From contig NC_012804.1 in the NCBI RefSeq assembly GCF_000022365.1, forward strand, positions 1,178,001-1,242,000: a stretch of 64,000 nt of DNA. Reading direction: 5' to 3'. Source of the DNA: Thermococcus gammatolerans EJ3. GTDB taxonomy: Archaea; Methanobacteriota_B; Thermococci; Thermococcales; Thermococcaceae. The notes beneath the pieces are model-generated. The model searched no databases. It was given only the letters and a program-made list of their open reading frames with translations, and had not been told where the DNA came from. A program made the position numbers and the translations under genes. Numbering within the stretch: position 1 is the stretch's first letter; every line of letters starts with the position of its first letter. This document shows, one piece after another, positions 8,474 through 15,357 of this stretch.

Positions 8474-9627
8474 AAAGGATTATACCCTTCCTTATCCTCC
8501 CCCTGCTCCTCGTTCCAGTGGCTGCAGCCACGGGAGTCGTTTATGTTGCTTCGGATCCAGGGGATGTTCCCCTGTACCATGCCCTTTCCGAGAGAATGGA
8601 CGTAACCCTCTCCCAAAAACCAGAAGGGGACATCATCCTGGCCCTAGATCTAAACTACAACTTCCTCAATGAGAGCGGTAGAGAGAATCTCGTAATGCTC
8701 CTTCGGGAAGCAAAGTCAGGTAAAACCGTTATAATAGGTTTCAACACGCTCAGGAGCCTTGAGCTTGAGGATCCGGAAGCTGTAAGGCTCCTTGGTATTT
8801 CAGTTACGTTCAGAAAGATCGGCATCATCAGAATAACCCCAAAAAATAGATTTGAGTTCACACCCTTCAATTATGATTCTGATGTCTACGGCATAGCGGA
8901 GGTAAATGCCACAGGCGGTAATGTGTTGCTGAAAGCTGAGAACCACACAATTCTTCTCGAAATACCTGTTGGAAAAGGTCGACTCGTGATACTAACCATC
9001 AACCCTGCGGATTATTATCTCAACACCAAAAACCCTGCGATTGTTGATTTTCTCGTGGCCACTGTGGAACACTACACTGGAGGGGAATTTCCAACTGGAA
9101 TTGTAGTTGGTCTGGGTGTCACGGGGGTAATGGCCGCCTATGTCGCCTTCTCCAACAATCCTCAGGCCGAGAAAATAAGGAGGTGGATAAAAACTCTCCC
9201 CCTAATATTCGGCAGGTTCATAACTCCTCCCGAAGACGTCCTCAAGAACAGCACGAGGGCGGCAATATACAACTACATCAAGGCCAAGGGGTACTCCACA
9301 ATAGATGACGTTGCTTCAACGTTTTCCATTTCGAGAACCAACGCCCGCTGGCACCTCAGCGTTCTTAAAAGGGCTCGGCTCTTGGAGGAGACTCCCGTTG
9401 GGAAGGTCATAATTTTCCATCTCCCTGGACAGAAGAACCGCAGAAGGGCTGTACGCGATTTCCTGCTTGAGAATACAACCCGCCGAAAGATATATGATCT
9501 CCTTCAGGCGGGAAAAAGCTTAAGCGAGATCGCCAGAATACTAGGGGTGAGCAAATCCACCATTCACTACAACATCCAGATCCTCAAGGAATACGGGGTG
9601 CTGGGGGAGGAAGATGAAAAGGAATAG
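8467..9627 (+). CDS. Membrane-anchored winged-helix regulator 2 with extracytoplasmic domain
   Basis: Paralogue in architecture of the regulator two genes upstream. Signal peptide at residues about 5-20, then an extracytoplasmic alpha/beta domain (VVYVASDPGDVPL, TVIIGFNTLRSLE) matching the same motifs in regulator 1, a single membrane helix at about 212-230, and two cytoplasmic helix-turn-helix units. The first is DDVASTFSISRTNARWHLS, an ArsR-like winged helix; the second is SEIARILGVSKSTIHYNI. The start has GGGGGGTGG upstream and overlaps the glycosyltransferase stop. It probably senses a cell-surface signal and controls the shared promoter block, which is inference from layout. Confidence 0.72.
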   Translation: MVKRIIPFLILPLLLVPVAAATGVVYVASDPGDVPLYHALSERMDVTLSQKPEGDIILALDLNYNFLNESGRENLVMLLREAKSGKTVIIGFNTLRSLELEDPEAVRLLGISVTFRKIGIIRITPKNRFEFTPFNYDSDVYGIAEVNATGGNVLLKAENHTILLEIPVGKGRLVILTINPADYYLNTKNPAIVDFLVATVEHYTGGEFPTGIVVGLGVTGVMAAYVAFSNNPQAEKIRRWIKTLPLIFGRFITPPEDVLKNSTRAAIYNYIKAKGYSTIDDVASTFSISRTNARWHLSVLKRARLLEETPVGKVIIFHLPGQKNRRRAVRDFLLENTTRRKIYDLLQAGKSLSEIARILGVSKSTIHYNIQILKEYGVLGEEDEKE

Positions 9628-10114
9628 CCTCGCCTTTGGGATACTGCAACTATTGGGATACCTTCTCGTATTCTCCATCATGATACTCGTGATAGGGGCT
9701 AAATTCGGCGATCCGCTGGTGAAGATGGAGGCAAAGAACATCCATGTCATGCTTAGAATCCTCCGAGTTCCGAACATCCTTCTAGGAAACATGGTATACT
9801 TACCGGAGGAAAGGCTCTCCTTCGAGATAACTTGGCAGTGTAGTGGGATGTTCAGCATAAGCTTGTACACTGTCGTTTACTTAACCTTCCCGAGGATACG
9901 CAGGAATCTTTGGGAATGGTTCTTTGGAGTTTCAGTTCTTTACGTAGTTAACTTCTTCCGCGTCCTTACCTCCATACTCCTCTATCACCACATGGGAGAG
10001 GAGGTATTCTCACTCTTCCACTATATCCTCGGGCCCGCGATGATGTTTGGGGTGGTTGTTCTTCTGCTGGGAGATCTCCTTGTGAAGAGCCTGAAGGAGA
10101 GACGGCAAAATTGA
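9614..10114 (+). CDS. Archaeosortase (exosortase/archaeosortase family)
   Basis: Integral membrane cysteine transpeptidase of the exosortase/archaeosortase family, which processes C-terminal sorting tails of exported proteins. The three family residues are present in order: Cys76 in QCSG, Arg116 in NFFRV and His136 in LFHYILGP, each at a membrane helix. About four to five hydrophobic segments are visible in 166 residues, shorter than many bacterial exosortases. The ATG has GGGGGAGGAAG before it and overlaps regulator 2 by 14 bases. The neighbourhood, a polysaccharide synthase plus a secreted protein with a VPEFP tail, fits a sorting role. I cannot assign the subfamily. Confidence 0.85.
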   Translation: MKRNSLAFGILQLLGYLLVFSIMILVIGAKFGDPLVKMEAKNIHVMLRILRVPNILLGNMVYLPEERLSFEITWQCSGMFSISLYTVVYLTFPRIRRNLWEWFFGVSVLYVVNFFRVLTSILLYHHMGEEVFSLFHYILGPAMMFGVVVLLLGDLLVKSLKERRQN

Positions 10115-10169
10115 GTAGGAAGTAGATGATTCTGGGGAGAAACGCTTATAATACCGAAAAAATCAGGAC

Positions 10170-10198
10170 GTTCGAAGAAACGTCTAAGGATATTATAA
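10170..10198 (+). promoter_or_regulatory. Shared promoter/operator block, copy 2 (secreted protein gene)
   Basis: GTTCGAAGA, five bases, CTAAGGAT, A, TTATAA, matching copy 1 at 4878-4906 in 25 of 29 positions. The left part also belongs to an inverted repeat, GACGTT (10167-10172) with AACGTC (10179-10184). The TATA ends 38 bases before the GTG start of the secreted protein, leaving room for a short leader with GGGGGTGGTGGG. Confidence 0.7.
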
Positions 10199-10235
10199 AT
10201 GGTTTTCCTCTTATCTGTGTGGGGGTGGTGGGATA

Positions 10236-10949
10236 GTGAGGGGCCTTAAATGGCTCATCATTGGGATGTCTCTCATCCTTCTAATACTCGGCCTACCTAA
10301 TGCGATGGCCGATTCCTCCTCTTTCTCCGATAGTATACTACACGTCTGGAGCCATGATAAGAGGAGCTCGTACACCGAGATACACGTGGTGGGTAAGAAA
10401 CTCGGAAGCAACGACACCTTCGCAGTTGAGCAGACCGTGCTCGCCAGCAACTACAGCGGACGTGAGGGAGTCGCTCTCCTCGAAGTGCAGGTGACAGACA
10501 GCGGAAAAACCGCATGGTATTCTGTTTACTGGTATGGGGAGGACAGGGTATACATAAACGGACCTGGTATGAGCATTAGCGTTGCCCTCGACATGAGCGT
10601 CCCGCACACGTACAGAATCGAGGTAACAAGGAAGCGTGTGGGCTTCTATGTGGATGGCTCAAATAAGATGATCATCGGCATCAAGAACATAACGGAAATC
10701 CAGCAGGTCAACACTGGAAGGTGGGACAAGGGGAGCACCTACGACCTCTACATAGACAACATAAAGGAGTACTGGAACGGCGAACTCATTGCGAGTGAGG
10801 ACTTTGATGACGACAAGGATGACTTTTACACCAGTGATGTGCTTAGGGGGAGTGGCGACAGCGGGGAAGAGGTAATCCCAAGCGAAGGAGTGCCTGAGTT
10901 TCCGTTCCTTGAGCCAATCATCAACGAACTCCTGAAAGTTGTGGGGTAG
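10236..10949 (+). CDS. Secreted beta-rich protein with PEF-like C-terminal motif, candidate archaeosortase substrate
   Basis: A 237-residue exported protein that I do not recognise. Signal peptide at residues about 5-25 (LIIGMSLILLILG, ending near AMADS), then a beta-rich middle resembling a LamG/concanavalin-like sandwich (WYSVYWYGED, RIEVTRKRVGFYVDG, YIDNIKEYW). After an acidic linker the tail reads GVPEFPFLEP and ends 15 residues after the PEF. This resembles the PEF-CTERM sorting motif, but the usual membrane helix and basic end are absent. It starts at GTG behind GGTGGTGGG and has its own copy of the promoter block of the archaeosortase operon, so it is the natural partner of that operon. 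Confidence 0.7.
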   Translation: MRGLKWLIIGMSLILLILGLPNAMADSSSFSDSILHVWSHDKRSSYTEIHVVGKKLGSNDTFAVEQTVLASNYSGREGVALLEVQVTDSGKTAWYSVYWYGEDRVYINGPGMSISVALDMSVPHTYRIEVTRKRVGFYVDGSNKMIIGIKNITEIQQVNTGRWDKGSTYDLYIDNIKEYWNGELIASEDFDDDKDDFYTSDVLRGSGDSGEEVIPSEGVPEFPFLEPIINELLKVVG

Positions 10950-10988
10950 GGAGATTCTAGCTCAAATCAGAGGGCTCTAATTATGAAG

Positions 10989-11010
10989 CTTCGAAGCCTC
11001 TCTAAGGAGC
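10989..11010 (+). promoter_or_regulatory. Degenerate third copy of the shared promoter block
   Basis: CTTCGAAG at 10989-10996 and CTAAGGAGC at 11002-11010 repeat the two conserved halves of the blocks at 4878 and 10170, with the spacing one base shorter and no TATAA. No gene starts downstream on this strand. It may be a decayed promoter or chance. Confidence 0.3.
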
Positions 11011-11047
11011 TTGATTCATCTCGATTCATTTTGAAAGTTGATTTGAA

Positions 11048-11635
11048 TTAACGATTCGAAGCCTGAAGTTCCCATCGATCCTTCCAGAGAACCCCGATGG
11101 TGAGCACCTTCTTTTCTAAGGGGAGCTCCAGAGCCTTTCTCGCAAGCTCTTCGGCGCTCTCAAAGGCCGGGAACTCAAGCTCGGTGAAGCCGAGGTTGTA
11201 CGTTGCCGTGGCGAAGGCCTTCCCTTCCCTCAGCTCCAGCTCCCTTACCCAAAACTCGTCCTTTCCAGCGAAGCCGAGCCACCCCTTGCCGTTTCTCCCC
11301 ACGATGCCCGCTATCCTCGGCGTGCTGTAGGCGTCTCTCTCGTAGTCGAGGGCATCAAGAACGTGGATTAGGGCCTTCTTCGGGCTTTCCCACTCGAGGG
11401 CCTGGGCAATGAAGTCCGTCTGCAGGCCGTTGGTGACGACGGCGTATTCGCTGAGGAGCCTCACGACCGGGTAGCTGATGTAGGGGTTGTCCGTCTCCGT
11501 GAGATTCTCGATGTAGACTGCGTTTTCCCTCACGATTGCCCTCCTTCTCGGGAAGGAACGGGAGCAGAGGAGGTAGAAGGCGAAGGGCTTTCCCTTCATC
11601 AGTCCGACCCCGAGGGTTCTGCCCGTGTATGTCAC
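11048..11635 (-). CDS. purO: IMP cyclohydrolase, archaeal PurO
   Basis: Closes the ring of FAICAR to IMP, the last step of purine synthesis in archaea. The 195-residue sequence begins TYTGRTLGVGL, the characteristic start of PurO, and runs colinearly with the family to its end; it is unrelated to bacterial PurH. Its ATG overlaps the purP stop by four bases (ATGA). It is the last gene of the leftward thiC-purC-purP-purO operon, so both final steps after AICAR are encoded together. Confidence 0.9.
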   Translation of the reverse strand: MTYTGRTLGVGLMKGKPFAFYLLCSRSFPRRRAIVRENAVYIENLTETDNPYISYPVVRLLSEYAVVTNGLQTDFIAQALEWESPKKALIHVLDALDYERDAYSTPRIAGIVGRNGKGWLGFAGKDEFWVRELELREGKAFATATYNLGFTELEFPAFESAEELARKALELPLEKKVLTIGVLWKDRWELQASNR

Positions 11636-12565
11636 GATACCACCTCCCCGAGCCGGTCTTCAGCGAGGGCGAGCTTAATCTCGCGCGCTATCCTCCTTCC
11701 GACGCTTATGGGCTCGTTCCAGTAGAGCCTTCCATACCAGTGGAGGGCGTTGGAACCTCCGTCTATCCGCGAGGCGAAGCCTATCGCCCTAAAGCTACCG
11801 TCGTAGGCAAAGTGGAGAGCGAAGGGGCCGATGATTCCGGGCGGTTCGAGCTTTTTCATAGCTTCCCACGAACGCCAGGCCGTAGTCGTAGAGCCTCGGC
11901 AGGAGCGACTCCCTCAAAGCGACACCAACGTTCCCCGCTATGGTGTAGGGGAGGGGCTTAACGGGCCAGCGGGCGTTTCCATCGGCTATGACGACGCGTT
12001 CGTCGACGCCGAGGAGTTCGAGCCTTCCCAGAATCGGCGAGTGGAAGAAGTGGACGTAGAGGTAGACCCCCGGTATGAACTCCTCAATCCTGGGGGGCTC
12101 GCTCAGCCCTGCAAGCCTCTCTTCAAGCTCGCTCCCCTTCGCTATGAAGTGCCCGCTCCCTCCCCTCGGCCCCTCAATTCTGACAAAGTAGAGCTTCTCT
12201 GGCTCAACCTCATCGGGCTCGATGACCCGAACCCTCGGGATTCCCGCCTCGTCGAGGGCTTTATCCTGCAGTTCAAAGGTCGTTTCCCACTTGAGGAAGC
12301 GTTTGTTGCCGAAGAACCTTGCCTTGGCCTTCTCTATCCTCTCAAGGCCGAGGTAGGCCACGAAGGAGCCGTGAGGGATTACTATTCCGTCGTCCTTTAG
12401 GATTGCGCTCATGTCTTCCGTGACGACAAGCTCGTCCGTGAGCCTCGTGGAGGCGTAGAAGGCTCTCCTTTCGGGCTTCACGTAGAGCCTTGTTCTGAAC
12501 CCCTCGTCCTTGGCCCCGAGGAGAATCTGGAGGGAGGAATGAGACGCTATCGTCGAGATTATCAT
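11632..12565 (-). pseudogene. purP: Formate-dependent AICAR formyltransferase PurP, interrupted by a one-base frameshift
   Basis: PurP converts AICAR, formate and ATP to FAICAR. The N-terminal part (12565 to about 11857) opens with STIASHSSLQILLGAK and shows the ATP-grasp features of PurP. The C-terminal part (FALHFAYDG, GRRIAREI) continues in another frame. The junction is a run of five T at 11852-11856 (five A in the gene). Removing one A joins the parts as SYEKLEPPG without loss and gives 310 residues. Both ends are coupled to neighbours by four-base overlaps, and both halves look conserved, so a sequencing error, a very recent mutation or slippage decoding are all possible. Confidence 0.85.
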
Positions 12566-13221
12566 CCAATCACCTCCGAGAGTTCCTCGTGCGTCAGAAC
12601 CCTCCCGTCCTTCGCGACGCGCATCGTGTCCCTGCTCAGCTCGTCTATGACGATTAGCTCACCGTCGAGCCTGCCGAACTCGAGCTTGAAGTCAACGAGC
12701 TGAAGGCCCTTGGAGGAAAAGAACTCCCTCAGAATTCCCGCGACCTTTCTCGTCTTTTCCTTCATTACCTCAACCTCTTCTTCGCTCGCGATTCCGAGAA
12801 CCACAATAGCTTCCTCCGCTATGAGCGGGTCGTCGAGCGAATCGTCTTTCAGCGTGAACTCCACTATCCCGAGCCTCTGAAACGGCTTGGCCCACCCCTT
12901 GTAGCGCCGAAGGAAGCTACCGTAGGCCAGCTCGCGGTAGATGACCTCCAGCGGGATTTTCTCCGCCCTTAGAAAGCGGGCCTTCCTCCCGTCAATCCGC
13001 TCGACGAAGTGCGTCTTTACGCCGTTCCCCTCAAGGAGTCTGAAGAAGAACTCGGTCTGCTCCAAAACGAGGCTCCCCTTCCCGGTTTTCTCCCCTATAA
13101 CCTCGTTGCCCCCGCTGTCTTCCCTGCCGTCCCTACCGAGAACCGTGTCCTTGAAGTGGAAGACGAGGTAAGGCCCGTCCTCGTAAACGTCCTTCGTCTT
13201 GCCGGAATAGACGAGCCTCAA
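12562..13221 (-). CDS. purC: SAICAR synthetase (phosphoribosylaminoimidazole-succinocarboxamide synthase)
   Basis: Joins aspartate to carboxyaminoimidazole ribotide using ATP. Characteristic segments are the start VYSGKTKDVYE, EQTEFFFRLLE, AEKIPLEVIYRELAYGSF, and the C-terminal LVDFKLEFGR with IDELSRDTMR, a family signature. Length of 219 residues is normal. It lies four bases after thiC and overlaps purP by four bases, so it is part of one operon. Confidence 0.95.
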   Translation of the reverse strand: MRLVYSGKTKDVYEDGPYLVFHFKDTVLGRDGREDSGGNEVIGEKTGKGSLVLEQTEFFFRLLEGNGVKTHFVERIDGRKARFLRAEKIPLEVIYRELAYGSFLRRYKGWAKPFQRLGIVEFTLKDDSLDDPLIAEEAIVVLGIASEEEVEVMKEKTRKVAGILREFFSSKGLQLVDFKLEFGRLDGELIVIDELSRDTMRVAKDGRVLTHEELSEVIG

Positions 13222-13225
13222 GCTC

Positions 13226-14506
13226 TCACCCCTTCCTCAGCATGTCGTTGATGAGCTTTATCGCGCATAAATCACCGCACATCGAGCAGGCCTCGGTTTT
13301 CGTCGGCCTTTCCTTCCTTATCTCGATGAACTTCTCTCTGTCCTGGCTCAGCTCGAACTGCCTCGCCCAGTCGAGTTTACCACGCGCAAGGCTCATCAGG
13401 TAGTCCTTCTTAAAGTCGGCTTCGAAGCGGGTCAAATTGACCGCGTGGGCGGCTATCTTCGCCGCTATAACTCCCTCGCGGACGTGCTCGACCGTCGGCA
13501 GTCCGAGATGCTCGGCAGGGGTAACGTAGCACAGGAAGTCCGCGCCGTTCAGGGCCGCTATCGCTCCCCCTATGGCGGACGTGATGTGGTCGTAGCCTGG
13601 GAAGATGTCGGTAACGATTGGGCCGAGGACGTAGAAGGGCGCGTTGTCGGTGGCAACCTTCGCGAGCTTTATCTGGGCTGGAATCTGGTCAATCGGCACG
13701 TGCCCTGGACCCTCGACCATCGTCTGAACGCCAGCTTCCCTCGCCCTCCTGACGAGCCTTCCGAGGGTGTAAAGCTCGGCAATCTGCAGTTCGTCACCCG
13801 CATCTGGAAGACCGCCTGGTCTAAGCCCATCACCGAGGCTCAGAACAACGTCGTACTCCTTGGCGAGTTCAAGCAGGTAGTCGTAGTCCCTGTAGAACGG
13901 ATTCTCCTCGCCCCAGTGGAGTATCCACGCCGCGAGGAAGGTTCCGCCGCGTGAGACCATGCCGACGACGCGCTTAACGCGCTTCATCTTCTCGACAACC
14001 TCTTTCGTAACCCCGACGTGAATGGTCGTGTAATCAACACCGTCCTTGAAGTGCTTCTCGACGGCATTCCACATGTCGTCCTCGCTCATCTCGATGATGG
14101 CCTTCCCCTTAGCCAGCATCTCCTCGGCGGCCTGATAGATTGGAACGGTGCCAATGGGCACGTCAACGGCGTGCATGATGGCCTTCCTTATCGAATCGAG
14201 GTCGCCACCAGTTGAGAGGTCCATTATCGTGTCGGCGCCGTATTTCACGGCGACCTTGGCCTTCTCTATCTCCGCCTTAACGTTCACTATGTCGCGCGAC
14301 GTTCCAATGTTGGCGTTGACCTTAACGCGGACGACGTTGCCAACTGCCACAGGCTTAACCCAGTCGTGGCGGACGTTCCTGAATATCACCGTGTACCCCT
14401 TTGCCACGCTCCTCCTGAGCTTTTCAGGGTCTATTCCCTCCCGCTCGGCGATGAACTTCATCTCCTCGGTTATCTCTCCCCTCTTCGCGGCCTCAAGCTG
14501 GGTCAT
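13226..14506 (-). CDS. thiC: Phosphomethylpyrimidine synthase ThiC
   Basis: Radical SAM enzyme that rearranges aminoimidazole ribotide (AIR) to the HMP-phosphate pyrimidine of thiamine. The 426-residue chain has the ThiC core (VNANIGTS, DLSTGGD, SLGDGLRPG, EGPGHVP) and a C-terminal cluster motif CSMCGDLC. The cysteine spacing is CX2CX3C, one residue shorter than the CX2CX4C of bacterial ThiC. The ATG at 14506 has GGTGATTGG upstream, so the in-frame GTG at 14515 is less likely. It is followed by purC, purP and purO, which use the same intermediate pool. Confidence 0.93.
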   Translation of the reverse strand: MTQLEAAKRGEITEEMKFIAEREGIDPEKLRRSVAKGYTVIFRNVRHDWVKPVAVGNVVRVKVNANIGTSRDIVNVKAEIEKAKVAVKYGADTIMDLSTGGDLDSIRKAIMHAVDVPIGTVPIYQAAEEMLAKGKAIIEMSEDDMWNAVEKHFKDGVDYTTIHVGVTKEVVEKMKRVKRVVGMVSRGGTFLAAWILHWGEENPFYRDYDYLLELAKEYDVVLSLGDGLRPGGLPDAGDELQIAELYTLGRLVRRAREAGVQTMVEGPGHVPIDQIPAQIKLAKVATDNAPFYVLGPIVTDIFPGYDHITSAIGGAIAALNGADFLCYVTPAEHLGLPTVEHVREGVIAAKIAAHAVNLTRFEADFKKDYLMSLARGKLDWARQFELSQDREKFIEIRKERPTKTEACSMCGDLCAIKLINDMLRKG

Positions 14507-14540
14507 TCCAATCACCCGGTTTTAAAACCCGTTTATAACA

Positions 14541-14583
14541 AAGTTTTTAAATTTCAAAACTTAGTTTTGAGCGGAACTTAAAA
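14541..14583. promoter_or_regulatory. Divergent thiamine promoter region with 15-bp palindrome
   Basis: The 94 bases between thiC and thi4 contain a perfect palindrome CAAAACT-T-AGTTTTG at 14555-14569, and a second inverted pair AAGTTTT (14541-14547) with AAAACTT (14556-14562). TTTAAA- and TTAAAA-type TATA candidates lie on both sides. A single regulator could control both divergent operons; the archaeal thiamine repressor ThiR is a candidate. No thi-box (TPP riboswitch) was recognised. Confidence 0.5.
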
Positions 14584-14600
14584 GGTTTTGGGTGGTCGGG

Positions 14601-15353
14601 ATGCTGAGGGAGATAGAGATAAGCAGGGCGATAATAGAGGCCTACACCGCCGAGCTTCTCGAAAGCCTGAGCCTTGACGTGGCCATAGTAGGCGCGGGTC
14701 CTTCGGGAATGGTCGCCGGTTACTACCTCGCGAAGAACGGTGCGAAGGTGGCAATCTTCGAGAAGAAGCTCTCAATCGGGGGCGGAATCTGGGGCGGCGC
14801 GATGGGCTTCAACAAAATCGTCGTTCAGGAGGAAGCGAGGGAAATCCTCGACGAGTTCGGGATAAACTACAGGCCCTTCGGGAACGGCCTCTACGTTGCC
14901 GACGCCATCGAGACGGCTACGACGATAGCGAGCAGGGCTGTAAAGGCCGGCGTAAGGTTCTTCAACATGATTGAGGTTGAGGATTTGGTCCTCAAAAACA
15001 ACCGCGTCGCGGGAATAGTGATCAACTGGACGCCGGTGATGAGGACAGGTCTGCACGTCGACCCGCTCACGGTCGAGGCGCGCTTTGTGGTTGATTCCAC
15101 CGGCCACGGGGCGCAGGTGAGCCAGCACCTAGTGAGGCGCGGCCTCCTCCAGGTTCCGGGCGAGGGCCCGATGTGGGCGGAGAAGGGTGAGGAGCTGACT
15201 GTGAAGCATACGAGGGAGGTCTTCCCCGGCCTCTACGTTACGGGAATGGCCGCCAATGCTATCGCTGGAGCGCCGAGGATGGGTCCGATATTCGGCGGGA
15301 TGTTCCTGAGTGGAAGGAAGGCGGCCCTCGAAATCCTTGAGAAGCTGGGGTGA
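14601..15353 (+). CDS. thi4: Thiamine thiazole synthase, archaeal Thi4 type
   Basis: Makes the thiazole part of thiamine from NAD, glycine and sulfide. The FAD/NAD-binding GAGPSGMVAGYYLA motif follows an N-terminal helix, then GGGIWGGAMGF and the C-terminal GMAANAIAGAPRMGP. At the position where yeast Thi4 has the sacrificial cysteine the chain has His152 in GLHVDPL. The methanogen homologue also has histidine there and uses free sulfide as a true catalyst. ATG at 14601 behind GGTGGTC gives 250 residues. First gene of the rightward thiamine operon. Confidence 0.93.
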   Translation: MLREIEISRAIIEAYTAELLESLSLDVAIVGAGPSGMVAGYYLAKNGAKVAIFEKKLSIGGGIWGGAMGFNKIVVQEEAREILDEFGINYRPFGNGLYVADAIETATTIASRAVKAGVRFFNMIEVEDLVLKNNRVAGIVINWTPVMRTGLHVDPLTVEARFVVDSTGHGAQVSQHLVRRGLLQVPGEGPMWAEKGEELTVKHTREVFPGLYVTGMAANAIAGAPRMGPIFGGMFLSGRKAALEILEKLG

Positions 15354-15357
15354 TGTG

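Noticed and set aside
11831-12400. 189-codon frame opposite purP
   Set aside because: It is antisense to conserved PurP sequence; high GC content makes such mirror frames common here.
14516-14600. Possible TPP riboswitch before thiC or thi4
   Set aside because: The region is short and AT-rich, with no thi-box-like CTGAGA and no conserved stem arrangement.
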